Of a stretch of 23,674 bases of DNA, positions 8,799 through 15,137 are shown piece by piece. Below the pieces are notes generated by a model. The model searched no databases, was not told the DNA's origin, and saw nothing but the letters and a program-made list of their open reading frames with translations. The stretch is taken from IMG/VR virus record IMGVR_UViG_3300046513_000033, positions 1-23,674 of that record; one strand, given 5' to 3'. Position numbers and translations under genes: made by a program. This DNA comes from a virus. Numbering within the stretch: the first letter of the stretch is position 1; each line of letters begins with the position of its first letter.

Positions 8799-10460
8799 AT
8801 GGTCGCAATACCGGTCGCGCAATGGCTACCCGGAATGGACATTACCGCCGGTCGGCTGGAGTCTATGAACCAGTCGACCGGGCTAACGGTTACGAACTAC
8901 GGGGCCGACCCGTCCGGTGCTGTGAACTCTGACGCTGCGATACAGCTAGCGCTCAACGATGCACGAGACAGGGGCGGGGCGCTAGTACAGGTCCCGCCCG
9001 GCATCTACCTCCTGGGCGCCACGCTGCGCATCTACGGGAACACTCGGCTATCGCTGTCTCAGGGTGCTGAGTTCCGGCGCAACCACGGCGGCACCATGCT
9101 GCTGAATGGTGACGCTGGTCAGTCGTTCGGTGGGTACACCGGATACAGCAACATCACCATTGAGGGTGGACTCTGGAACATGCGCGGCACCACGCCGGGT
9201 ATGACGTCCTCGGCTATGTGCATCTCAATTGGCCACACCAGCAACGTAGTTGTGCGTGACCTAGAGATTCGCGACCTACCTGGTTACCACGGCGTCGAGT
9301 TCAACAGCACCATTCACGGGCGTGTGACTGACTGTCTGTTCCGTGGCTACGTGGACCCGGGTGGGCGCGACTTCTCCGAGGCTGTCCAGATCGACCTAGC
9401 CAAGAGCTCTGCGGAGTTCGGCGGGTTCGGTCCGTACGACCACACACCCTCGGAAGACATTGCCGTAACCGGCTGCTACTTCGGCGCCTCGGGCACGGCT
9501 GGTACTACCTCCTGGCCCCGTGGTGTGGGCTCTCACGCTGCCACCATCACCAAGTACCACCGCCGGATCCGGATCAGTGACAACACCTTTGAGGGCATCA
9601 CTCAGTACGCCGTGAGCGCCTACAACTGGGAGGACGTCACGGTTACCGGCAACACCTTCAACGGCTGTGGTAGCTCGGTCCGCGTGCGCTCCGTGATCCT
9701 GACTGACACCGAGGACACCAAGGATCCGAACGGTGTGCAGACGAACGCTTCGCAGGTGATGCGTAACTACACCATCACCGGCAACACCATGCGCGAGGGG
9801 ACCGGGTACGACGCTGCGATCATCGTGCGTGGCGAGACCAGCGGCACGGTGCTGAACGTGTCCATCGTGGGTAACACCATCGACACGACCACCAACGGTG
9901 AGCATGGCATTCAGCTAGTGCAGGTGTCCCGCGTCACTGTCGCTGACAACGTCATTGCGAACGTCTCTGCAAGTGGCATCAGCACGGACAGTCTCAACAA
10001 CACGACGATCACCGGCAACGTGGTGTGGACCCCGGGCGCCCACGGAATCACGATGGTGTCCTGTGATCACTCGACCGCCACGGGTAACCAGGTTCGTGAC
10101 GCAGCGAACAACGGCATTCTGATTCAGGGCGGAAGCAACCTGCATCTACGGGGCAACTTCATCAAGGCTCCGGGCCGCGCCACCACCAAGGTTTGGTACG
10201 GCATCCGCCTATCGACTAGCGCATCGTCTGTCTCGATCACTGGCAACAAGTGCCGACCGAACGGCTCGGGCAATGAGGCTAAGTACGGCCTCTCAATCTC
10301 GGCAACGTGTGACCTGGTCCACCGGTACGGGAACGACTTCCGAGGCTCACAGTGGGCGGGTGGCGATGCTGGCTCCGCTGGTGGCACGGCCGTAACCGGC
10401 GCCGGTATCAACGATGAGGGCAGCACGAACCTGAACACGTCGGCCACCGACCTGGTCTAA
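8799..10460 (+). CDS. tail fibre with right-handed beta-helix (pectate lyase-like), possible depolymerase
   Basis: This 553-residue protein carries the pectin-lyase-fold entry motif VTNYGADPSGAVNSDAAIQ at about residues 30-50, then repeated parallel-helix rungs with the pattern VTGNTF, ITGNTM, IVGNTI, VADNVI, ITGNVV and ATGNQV through the C-terminal half. Such proteins form trimeric tail fibres or spikes, and some cut surface glycans. The first 28 residues (VAIPVAQWLPGMDITAGRL) are a likely attachment segment to the minor tail protein. ATG 8799 follows AGGAG, which overlaps the previous stop. Whether it is an active enzyme cannot be told from sequence alone. Confidence 0.85.
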   Translation: MVAIPVAQWLPGMDITAGRLESMNQSTGLTVTNYGADPSGAVNSDAAIQLALNDARDRGGALVQVPPGIYLLGATLRIYGNTRLSLSQGAEFRRNHGGTMLLNGDAGQSFGGYTGYSNITIEGGLWNMRGTTPGMTSSAMCISIGHTSNVVVRDLEIRDLPGYHGVEFNSTIHGRVTDCLFRGYVDPGGRDFSEAVQIDLAKSSAEFGGFGPYDHTPSEDIAVTGCYFGASGTAGTTSWPRGVGSHAATITKYHRRIRISDNTFEGITQYAVSAYNWEDVTVTGNTFNGCGSSVRVRSVILTDTEDTKDPNGVQTNASQVMRNYTITGNTMREGTGYDAAIIVRGETSGTVLNVSIVGNTIDTTTNGEHGIQLVQVSRVTVADNVIANVSASGISTDSLNNTTITGNVVWTPGAHGITMVSCDHSTATGNQVRDAANNGILIQGGSNLHLRGNFIKAPGRATTKVWYGIRLSTSASSVSITGNKCRPNGSGNEAKYGLSISATCDLVHRYGNDFRGSQWAGGDAGSAGGTAVTGAGINDEGSTNLNTSATDLV

Positions 10461-10461
10461 G

Positions 10462-10483
10462 CACATCCGAAAATTCGTAGGTG
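10462..10483. promoter_or_regulatory. 22-bp palindrome (operator-like), copy 2
   Basis: Half-sites CACATCCGAA and TTCGTAGGTG surround an AA centre, with two mismatches between the arms. It lies immediately after the tail fibre stop and before the terminator-like hairpin and the endolysin gene. It matches the family at 42, 12620, 16962 and 19923. Confidence 0.55.
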
Positions 10484-10511
10484 GGTCAGGCGGCATCACG
10501 CTGCCTGGCCC
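10483..10511 (+). terminator. terminator-like hairpin between tail and lysis genes
   Basis: GGGTCAGGCGGC (10483-10494), loop ATCAC, and GCTGCCTGGCCC (10500-10511) form a 12-bp stem with two G.U pairs. The tail is CCTCTCTTG, which is pyrimidine-rich but not a real T-tract, so termination may be partial. Its stem resembles the hairpin at 16923-16947. Confidence 0.55.
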
Positions 10512-10531
10512 CCTCTCTTGAAAGGCTCAAC

Positions 10532-11350
10532 ATGGCTCGCATGTCCGGCGCTACCTGGCGCCCGATTCCCGTCAACTTCACCAAGGGCGGTCAGGACTCC
10601 GTTCGCGGTGTGGTCATTCACATCATGGCTGGCACCCTCGCTGGTACGGATTCCTGGTTCCGCAACTCCGCTGCGCAGGCTTCGAGCCACTTCGGTACCG
10701 GCAAGGCTGGTGCGCTGTACCAGTGGGTTGACACGGCCGACCGTGCATGGGCGCAGGCCGGTGGTAACCGTGACTGGCTCTCCGTCGAGAACGAGGGCAA
10801 GGGCGGCGACTCCCTAACCAGCGAGCAGCTAGACAAGTGCGCGGCGGTGCTGGCTTGGGCGCACAAGACCTACGGCGTCCCGCTACAGCTTGCCTCGGGC
10901 ACCTCGGACAAGGGTCTCGGCTATCACGCCATGGGCGGCGCTGCGTGGGGTGGACACACCTCCTGCCCCGGTACCAAGATCGTGGCTCAGCTAGGCGAGA
11001 TCCTGGCCCGTGCTAAGAAGCTTGCCGGTGTGGTTCCGCCTAAGCCCTCGGCGCCCGCGAAGCGAGTGGACCTGTCCAACGTCATCGCCGCTGCTAAGGC
11101 TGACCCCAAGGCAGCGCAGGGCAAGGGCAAGTTCCCCGCTGACACCAAGCTTGTGGAGGCAGCGCTAAAGGCCGAGGGTCTGCTAGCTGCGGCCTACGCC
11201 TCGGATGGTGCGTTCGGCACTGTCACTGTCAAGGCATTCGCTGCCTGGCAGCGCAAGCTAGGTTTCAGCGGGAGCGATGCAGACGGCATTCCCGGTAAGT
11301 CGTCCCTGACCGAACTAGGCAAGCGGCACGGCTTCACTGTCGTTGCCTAA
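10532..11350 (+). CDS. endolysin, N-acetylmuramoyl-L-alanine amidase
   Basis: This 272-residue enzyme cuts the amide bond between MurNAc and the stem peptide to release phage. The N-terminal Amidase_2/PGRP domain (about 20-165) shows the zinc ligands H30 (VVIH), H132 (LGYHAMGG) and C145 (HTSCPG), with the family's SVENEG segment at 85-90. The linker is Pro/Ala-rich. The C-terminal part (about 190-272, GAFGTVTVKAFAAWQRKLG) is a peptidoglycan-binding-like domain. ATG 10532 is preceded by GAAAGG; an in-frame GTG at 10481 would lie inside the operator and hairpin and is rejected. No signal peptide is seen, so a holin is needed for export. Confidence 0.93.
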   Translation: MARMSGATWRPIPVNFTKGGQDSVRGVVIHIMAGTLAGTDSWFRNSAAQASSHFGTGKAGALYQWVDTADRAWAQAGGNRDWLSVENEGKGGDSLTSEQLDKCAAVLAWAHKTYGVPLQLASGTSDKGLGYHAMGGAAWGGHTSCPGTKIVAQLGEILARAKKLAGVVPPKPSAPAKRVDLSNVIAAAKADPKAAQGKGKFPADTKLVEAALKAEGLLAAAYASDGAFGTVTVKAFAAWQRKLGFSGSDADGIPGKSSLTELGKRHGFTVVA

Positions 11351-11362
11351 CGGGGGACTGGC

Positions 11363-11602
11363 ATGCCCGAGCAGGATCCGCTAGGAGTCAACATCAGCGC
11401 GCGCGAAATCTATGACCAAATCGTTGGTCTACGGGATGACGTGCGTTCGCTGGTCCAGTCAAACGCTGAAGTGGGCAAGGTGCTCGATGACCACGAGACT
11501 CGCCTACGCAGCGTCGAGCGCTGGAAGTACGCCGTTCCCACCGCAACTGTCGGCGCCATAGTCAGCGCCGGTATCACGATAGCTAAGGCACTAGGAGCAT
11601 AA
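11363..11602 (+). CDS. small membrane protein of lysis cassette (XhlA-like layout)
   Basis: This 79-residue protein has an N-terminal coiled-coil-like stretch (EIYDQIVGLRDDVRSLV, DDHETRLRSVE) followed by one C-terminal membrane segment (AVPTATVGAIVSAGITIAKAL). That layout resembles XhlA-type proteins that work with holin and endolysin in Gram-positive phages. It begins 12 bases after the endolysin stop behind GGGGGA and abuts the next membrane gene. The family link is by topology and position. Confidence 0.7.
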   Translation: MPEQDPLGVNISAREIYDQIVGLRDDVRSLVQSNAEVGKVLDDHETRLRSVERWKYAVPTATVGAIVSAGITIAKALGA

Positions 11603-11791
11603 ATGGCAGATCACGCCGCAGGCACTACCGGCATCAAGGCAGCGCTAAGCGACGCAGGGGCGTGGCTATGGACCAACCGGCGAAAGGTGGCTACCGGCGT
11701 TCTCGTCGCGCTGCCATTCGTCTCCCGCTACTTCCCGGCGTTCCCCACGGATGAGATCGTTCACGTGGTCCGTCTGTTCCTTGGCGCCTAG
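11603..11791 (+). CDS. putative holin, 62 aa
   Basis: A 62-residue protein directly after the previous stop, with AGGAG six bases before its ATG. It has a hydrophobic segment at about residues 33-50 (VATGVLVALPFVSRYFPAF) preceded by positively charged NRRK and followed by a second amphipathic end (IVHVVRLFLGA). Size, charge pattern and location in the lysis cassette fit a holin, which would open the membrane for the endolysin. Its partner at 11363 is an alternative holin candidate. Confidence 0.65.
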   Translation: MADHAAGTTGIKAALSDAGAWLWTNRRKVATGVLVALPFVSRYFPAFPTDEIVHVVRLFLGA

Positions 11792-11793
11792 TC

Positions 11794-11810
11794 GGTAACC
11801 CACTCGCTAG
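11794..11810 (+). promoter_or_regulatory. 17-bp dispersed motif, copy A (C-type)
   Basis: GGTAACCCACTCGCTAG lies 52 bp before the dNMP kinase ATG. It is identical to the copy at 14099 and differs by one base from those at 14984, 17414 and 22198. It is a candidate phage-specific promoter or activator site. Confidence 0.65.
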
Positions 11811-11811
11811 T

Positions 11812-11841
11812 CCCTCCCCAGGATTACCAACCTGGGGAGGG
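11812..11841 (+). promoter_or_regulatory. 11-bp hairpin covering the ribosome binding site of the dNMP kinase gene
   Basis: CCCTCCCCAGG (11812-11822), loop ATTACCAA, and CCTGGGGAGGG (11831-11841) form a perfect stem. The 3' arm is the GGGGAGGG ribosome binding site of the gene starting at 11846. With no T-tract, translation control is more likely than termination, although it could also end lysis transcripts. Confidence 0.6.
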
Positions 11842-11845
11842 GCCC

Positions 11846-12382
11846 ATGTACAACATCGGGATCATCGGCAAGGCACGCAGCGGTAAGGACACGGCGGCAC
11901 TCGCGCTAGTCGCTGAACACCACTACACCCGCCTTGCGTTCGCCGACCCGCTCAAGGAACTCGCGCTAGCGATTGACCCGCTGATCCCTACCGGCTACGG
12001 CGTTCACGCTCGGCTCTCTGCGCTCATCCGTGACGTCGGCTGGGAGTACGCCAAGGACCACTACCAGGAAGTCCGGCGCCTGTTGCAGCGGACTGGCGGG
12101 GGAGTGCGCGAGATCGATGAGACGTTCTGGCTCACGGCCACGCGTAAGAAGCTGAACATCGCCGAGGCGTACAACATCCCCGTGGTCGTCACCGATGTCC
12201 GGTACCCCAATGAAGCGAACATGCTGCGATCCCGTGGCTTCCGCCTGATCCGTATCACCCGGCCCGGCGTAGCCGATGACCAGCACGACAGCGAGACGGC
12301 GCTCGACACGTACCCCGCTGATTCCACCATCGAGAACATCGGCACCGTTGAACAGCTTCGCGAAGCCATCCTCTCGTGCTAG
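11846..12382 (+). CDS. deoxynucleoside monophosphate kinase
   Basis: This 178-residue P-loop kinase likely phosphorylates dNMPs to supply phage DNA synthesis. It starts YNIGIIGKARSGKDTAA, a Walker A motif at about residues 8-16 (GKARSGKDT), followed by FADPLKELA, the typical nucleotide-binding segment of T4 gp1-type and phiC31-type dNMP kinases. RRLLQRTGGGVREIDETFW and VVVTDVRYPNEANML are also characteristic of this family. It follows the lysis genes but carries the 17-bp motif upstream, so it may be expressed with the replication genes. Confidence 0.85.
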   Translation: MYNIGIIGKARSGKDTAALALVAEHHYTRLAFADPLKELALAIDPLIPTGYGVHARLSALIRDVGWEYAKDHYQEVRRLLQRTGGGVREIDETFWLTATRKKLNIAEAYNIPVVVTDVRYPNEANMLRSRGFRLIRITRPGVADDQHDSETALDTYPADSTIENIGTVEQLREAILSC

Positions 12383-12391
12383 CTTGAGCAC

Positions 12392-12565
12392 ATGATGAAG
12401 CGAGCGAAGGACCTGACCTTTATGGACAAGCTGATCACCGAGGCTGGCATAGCCGAGGTGCACACGGTCGACACGGACATGGACGCAGGCACAGTCCTGG
12501 TAGGTGTCGTCAACACGCTCCCGCTGATCTTCGGAGCGGAGGAGAGAGTAGAGACCCTGGACTAG
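12392..12565 (+). CDS. hypothetical protein, 57 aa
   Basis: An open frame of 57 codons from ATG 12392 (MMKRAKDLTFMDKLITEAG) to TAG 12563-12565 lies ten bases after the kinase stop and ends just before the terminator at 12574. It is acidic at the C-terminus (GAEERVETLD). The ribosome binding site is weak; an internal ATG at 12422 is an alternative. No family is recognised. Placement between a real gene and a terminator, without a gap, supports it as coding. Confidence 0.6.
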   Translation: MMKRAKDLTFMDKLITEAGIAEVHTVDTDMDAGTVLVGVVNTLPLIFGAEERVETLD

Positions 12566-12573
12566 CAGAGCTT

Positions 12574-12607
12574 CCCCCGGTGAGCCTCACGGCTTGCCGG
12601 GGGTTTT
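12574..12607 (+). terminator. rho-independent terminator
   Basis: CCCCCGGTGAGCC (12574-12586), loop TCAC and GGCTTGCCGGGGG (12591-12603) form a 13-bp stem with two G.U pairs, followed by TTTTCTG. It closes the structural/lysis transcription block. Confidence 0.9.
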
Positions 12608-12619
12608 CTGCGTTTGGGG

Positions 12620-12641
12620 CACCTACGATTTTTCGCATGTG
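12620..12641. promoter_or_regulatory. 22-bp palindrome (operator-like), copy 3, abutting a promoter
   Basis: The left half-site CACCTACGA is perfect and the right half (TTCGCATGTG) is diverged. It ends two bases before the -35 hexamer of the promoter at 12644, so a bound protein would touch RNA polymerase there. Confidence 0.55.
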
Positions 12642-12643
12642 AG

Positions 12644-12673
12644 TTGACACGCCATCAGCGGCAGACATAGTGT
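12644..12673 (+). promoter_or_regulatory. strong host-type (HrdB/sigma70-like) promoter
   Basis: TTGACA (12644-12649), an 18-bp spacer and TAGTGT (12668-12673) match the vegetative promoter consensus, with a perfect -35. It lies between a terminator and the gene at 12712, giving an expected leader of about 30 bases. It is the clearest promoter in the window and is probably used early. Confidence 0.75.
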
Positions 12674-12711
12674 GTACCTCGTAAGGACGACACGGCGAAA
12701 GGGGCGGGGCA

Positions 12712-13869
12712 ATGAACGTAGTCAAGAACGGTGGCAAGGTCCACTACTCGGGCGACCGCCTTCAAGCCCCCGCCTGCAACCCGTGGATCGGTGCCGCTGG
12801 CTTCAAGGCAACGTCCGCCCCGGTTACCTGCATCAAGTGCCTCACGTACATCGAGAAGCACAACATCACTCAGGGAGAGACTGTGACTGACCGTAACGAC
12901 TCCGCCACGATGGATCAGATCGCCGACAACACCGAGCGCGCCAAGTCCCTGGCCGAGGCCGAGAACGCCGAGGGTCTGGCCGAGCTGAGCAAGGAGACCG
13001 AGGCGCTCGTCTCGTCGCTGCCCTCCCGTGGCAAGGCGCCGAACGACCAGACCTGGGCCAAGTACAAGCAGGACGCTCGTAACGCTTTCCGCGCCGCCGC
13101 TCAGGTGCAGGACAAGCCCGAGCCCAAGAACAAGGCCGTGGCTAAGGCGGTGCCTGCCGAGCCTGCCATCGACCCCAAGGATTACAGCATCTACCAGGGT
13201 GTTACCGAGCTGGTGTCCGATGGTGCCGAGCGCGTTGCCGAGGGTGTAAAGCTCCACCTGAAGACCAGCGACCTTGCCAAGGAGGTGGCGGCGATCATGC
13301 TGGACATGTGGCGCCGCATCCCCAACAAGGAGGGACACCCCGACATCATGGGTGCCAGCCACGCAGCGAAGGAGGCGGCTCGCGCGCTGTACAGCAAGGC
13401 GGGCGAGGGATTCCAGGAGACGTACGAGACGACCGATGCTCTCGAAAAGCTACAGCGCTCGGTGCAGACCCACCGTTCGGACGCTCGTGCCAAGTACCTG
13501 CGCGAGCTGGACGAGAACGCCGACGAGCAGCAGCGCTTTGCCAAGGCGCTGGAATCCAAGCCCGAGGATGTCCCGGTCTCGCAGTTCCTCGCGACCCTGT
13601 ACGACACGCAGTTGAAGGGTCACGGAGAGTTGGCGCGGGAGCGCTACCAGCTCAAGAAGGAACTTGGTGCTGATGCGCCCAAGGCGATCGAGGCTGAGAC
13701 CACGCCGGATGAGCGGGTGCAGTCGTTCGTCAAGCGCGTGCGTACCGACTTCGTCAAGGCCACGCCGGAAGACTTCGAGGCAGCGAGCGACGAGACCAAG
13801 CAGTCGGTACGGGATGAGCTTATGGAACTGCGCGACGCAGTGAACGCCATGATCAAGGCCACCCTGTAG
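12712..13869 (+). CDS. charged helical protein of unknown function with N-terminal Cys motif
   Basis: The 385-residue product is not recognised. Residues 1-58 are a small domain with HY, PACNPW and VTCIKC (one His, three Cys), which could bind zinc. The rest is rich in Glu, Lys, Ala and Arg, predicted mostly helical, with TSDLAKEVAAIMLDMWRRI in the middle and long acidic helices near the C-terminus. The ATG follows AAAGGGGCGGGG. An in-frame GTG at 12883 has its own site (AGGGAGA), so a 328-residue form lacking the Cys domain may also be made. It is the first gene behind the strong promoter and ends at its own terminator, suggesting an abundant early protein. Confidence 0.75.
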   Translation: MNVVKNGGKVHYSGDRLQAPACNPWIGAAGFKATSAPVTCIKCLTYIEKHNITQGETVTDRNDSATMDQIADNTERAKSLAEAENAEGLAELSKETEALVSSLPSRGKAPNDQTWAKYKQDARNAFRAAAQVQDKPEPKNKAVAKAVPAEPAIDPKDYSIYQGVTELVSDGAERVAEGVKLHLKTSDLAKEVAAIMLDMWRRIPNKEGHPDIMGASHAAKEAARALYSKAGEGFQETYETTDALEKLQRSVQTHRSDARAKYLRELDENADEQQRFAKALESKPEDVPVSQFLATLYDTQLKGHGELARERYQLKKELGADAPKAIEAETTPDERVQSFVKRVRTDFVKATPEDFEAASDETKQSVRDELMELRDAVNAMIKATL

Positions 13870-13889
13870 GCCGCCTGAGCCCCTCGTAG

Positions 13890-13924
13890 CCCCACCTGGC
13901 CCCAGTGGTCGGGTGGGGTTTTTT
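13890..13924 (+). terminator. rho-independent terminator
   Basis: CCCCACCTGGCC (13890-13901), loop CCAGT and GGTCGGGTGGGG (13907-13918) pair over 12 bp with two G.U pairs, and TTTTTT follows (13919-13924). It ends the transcript of the gene at 12712. Confidence 0.93.
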
Positions 13925-13950
13925 CATGCCCGCAGACGGCCGCTCAGCGC

Positions 13951-14098
13951 TTCTACACAGCGGAGTGGCCGAGGCGCCTGAGCCCGACCCCCTGACCAGC
14001 CCTTATGTAGTTATGTAGTTTCAGACCTAATTTCAAGAATCACATAAGAGTCTCTAAGGGATTCTAGAAACTCACTCCGTTTCTACACTCCTACATCC
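13951..14098. repeat. AT-richer intergenic region with TTATGTAG / CTACA repeats
   Basis: This stretch has no gene. It holds a tandem direct repeat TTATGTAG TTATGTAG (14003-14018), TTCTACAC at 13951 and 14081, CTACATCC at 14091-14098, and an inverted pair CTTATGT (14002-14008) / ACATAAG (14042-14048). The centre (about 14001-14090) is clearly richer in A and T than its surroundings. It precedes the exonuclease and other replication genes, so a replication origin or protein-binding region is possible but unproven. Confidence 0.4.
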
Positions 14099-14115
14099 GG
14101 TAACCCACTCGCTAG
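14099..14115 (+). promoter_or_regulatory. 17-bp dispersed motif, copy B (C-type)
   Basis: GGTAACCCACTCGCTAG lies 50 bp before the GTG of the exonuclease gene and is identical to copy A at 11794. Confidence 0.65.
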
Positions 14116-14118
14116 CCA

Positions 14119-14140
14119 CCTCTTGTAACCAACCGAGAGG
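14119..14140 (+). promoter_or_regulatory. hairpin overlapping the ribosome binding site of the exonuclease gene
   Basis: CCTCTTG (14119-14125), loop TAACCAAC and CGAGAGG (14134-14140) form a 7-bp stem with one G.U pair. The 3' arm contains most of the GAGAGGGG binding site. Placement and the ACCAAC loop resemble the hairpin at 11812-11841. Confidence 0.5.
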
Positions 14141-14148
14141 GGCCCACA

Positions 14149-14979
14149 GTGGCTATCCGCACTATTCAGCGCAGCGGCTCGCGCTTCTACTTCAACGAGA
14201 ACGCCCCGGAGATCAAGTATCCCGGCGTGACGTCCGTTGTCGGCATGCTGCCCAAGCCTTTCCTTGCCTACTGGCAGGCGAAGATGGTGGCCGAACTCGC
14301 CGTTGACTCGCTGGACTTCATCGAGCAGATGGCGCAGCGAGACCGTGACGGCGCAGTTCAGTACCTGAAGGGCGCAGCGACCCGCTACACCAAGACCCGC
14401 GCGAAGGTGGGCAGCGACGCACACGACCTGTTCGAGCGCCTCATCCGGGGTCAGCGCGTCGGGCGCGTACACCCGGACATGGAGCCGTACCGGCGTCACT
14501 TCGAGTCGTTCCTCGCTGATGTCCAGCCCGAACTAGTCCGTGCTGAGGATGTGGCCTGGTCCGACACCCACGAGTACGCCGGTTCGTTCGACGGCATCCT
14601 CCGCCTGAAGCTCGACGAGAACGGCAAGCCCGATGCCTCCGGCGAGAGTGCACTCGTCATGGCCGACTGGAAGACGTCCAAGGCTACCTACCCGGACGTG
14701 GCGTTGCAGATGAGCGCCTACGCACACGCTGACTTCATCGTTGACACCTACGGCAACCGTGAGGCCATGCCGGAGTTTGACGGCGCGGTGGTCCTTCACA
14801 TCACGCAGGATCAGGCAGCGTTCAAGCCTGTCCGGATCGATGAGGCCGACGTGTTCGCTCAGTTCCTGCACCTGCGGCAGACGTTCGAGTGGGACCGGAA
14901 GATCAGTAAGACCGTGCTGGGGGATCCGATCTGGTCCACCGATGGTGCGCTGATCACCGGCACTCAGCGGCGCGCGTAG
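14149..14979 (+). CDS. Cas4/RecB-like PD-(D/E)XK exonuclease
   Basis: This 276-residue protein shows the nuclease core: an early helix with SDAHDLFERLIRG, D148 in AGSFDGIL, D173-x-K175 in MADWKTSKA, and Q187/Y191 in LQMSAYAHA. That order (helical His/Glu region, D, DxK, QxxxY) is the RecB/Cas4-type PD-(D/E)XK signature. In phages such enzymes take part in recombination or end processing. GTG 14149 is set by the GAGAGGGG site and the leader. I see no C-terminal four-Cys iron-sulfur cluster as in true Cas4, so RecB-like exonuclease is the safer name. The next gene is the RDF-like protein. Confidence 0.85.
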   Translation: MAIRTIQRSGSRFYFNENAPEIKYPGVTSVVGMLPKPFLAYWQAKMVAELAVDSLDFIEQMAQRDRDGAVQYLKGAATRYTKTRAKVGSDAHDLFERLIRGQRVGRVHPDMEPYRRHFESFLADVQPELVRAEDVAWSDTHEYAGSFDGILRLKLDENGKPDASGESALVMADWKTSKATYPDVALQMSAYAHADFIVDTYGNREAMPEFDGAVVLHITQDQAAFKPVRIDEADVFAQFLHLRQTFEWDRKISKTVLGDPIWSTDGALITGTQRRA

Positions 14980-14983
14980 CGAC

Positions 14984-15000
14984 GGTAACCGACTCGCTAG
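14984..15000 (+). promoter_or_regulatory. 17-bp dispersed motif, copy C (G-type)
   Basis: GGTAACCGACTCGCTAG starts four bases after the exonuclease stop codon. The downstream gene starts 154 bp away, a far longer leader than the other copies have. Confidence 0.65.
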
Positions 15001-15137
15001 CAACACATCGAAGGGGGAGGGAGCGGCCGGATCGGTCAGCAGATGCGCACTGCGCACGTGGACATGACCGAGTCCCCGCCCCTCCCCGTTCCAACCTCAC
15101 AGACTGCGCGCCTGCGCCTCACAGAATCGAGCCTCAC
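15001..15137 (+). promoter_or_regulatory. structured leader upstream of the RDF-like gene
   Basis: Nested stems are visible: GGGGAGGG (15014-15021) with CCCTCCCC (15080-15087), and inside it TCGGTCA (15032-15038) with TGACCGA (15065-15071). The apex holds two TGCGCA palindromes. After the stem, CCTCACA occurs three times (15095, 15117, 15132), the last touching the start codon. The gene's own ribosome binding site is poor. A regulatory leader RNA is possible. Confidence 0.45.

Noticed and set aside
12655-13362. 235-residue minus-strand open frame, rich in Leu, Gly and Val
   Set aside because: It opposes the promoter and gene at 12644-13869 and has the low-complexity look of an antisense frame.
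13959-13999. tRNA-like stretch (AGCGGAGTGGCCGAGGCG) downstream of a terminator
   Set aside because: The start recalls a Leu/Ser tRNA D-arm region, but no anticodon stem, T-arm or matching acceptor end follows.
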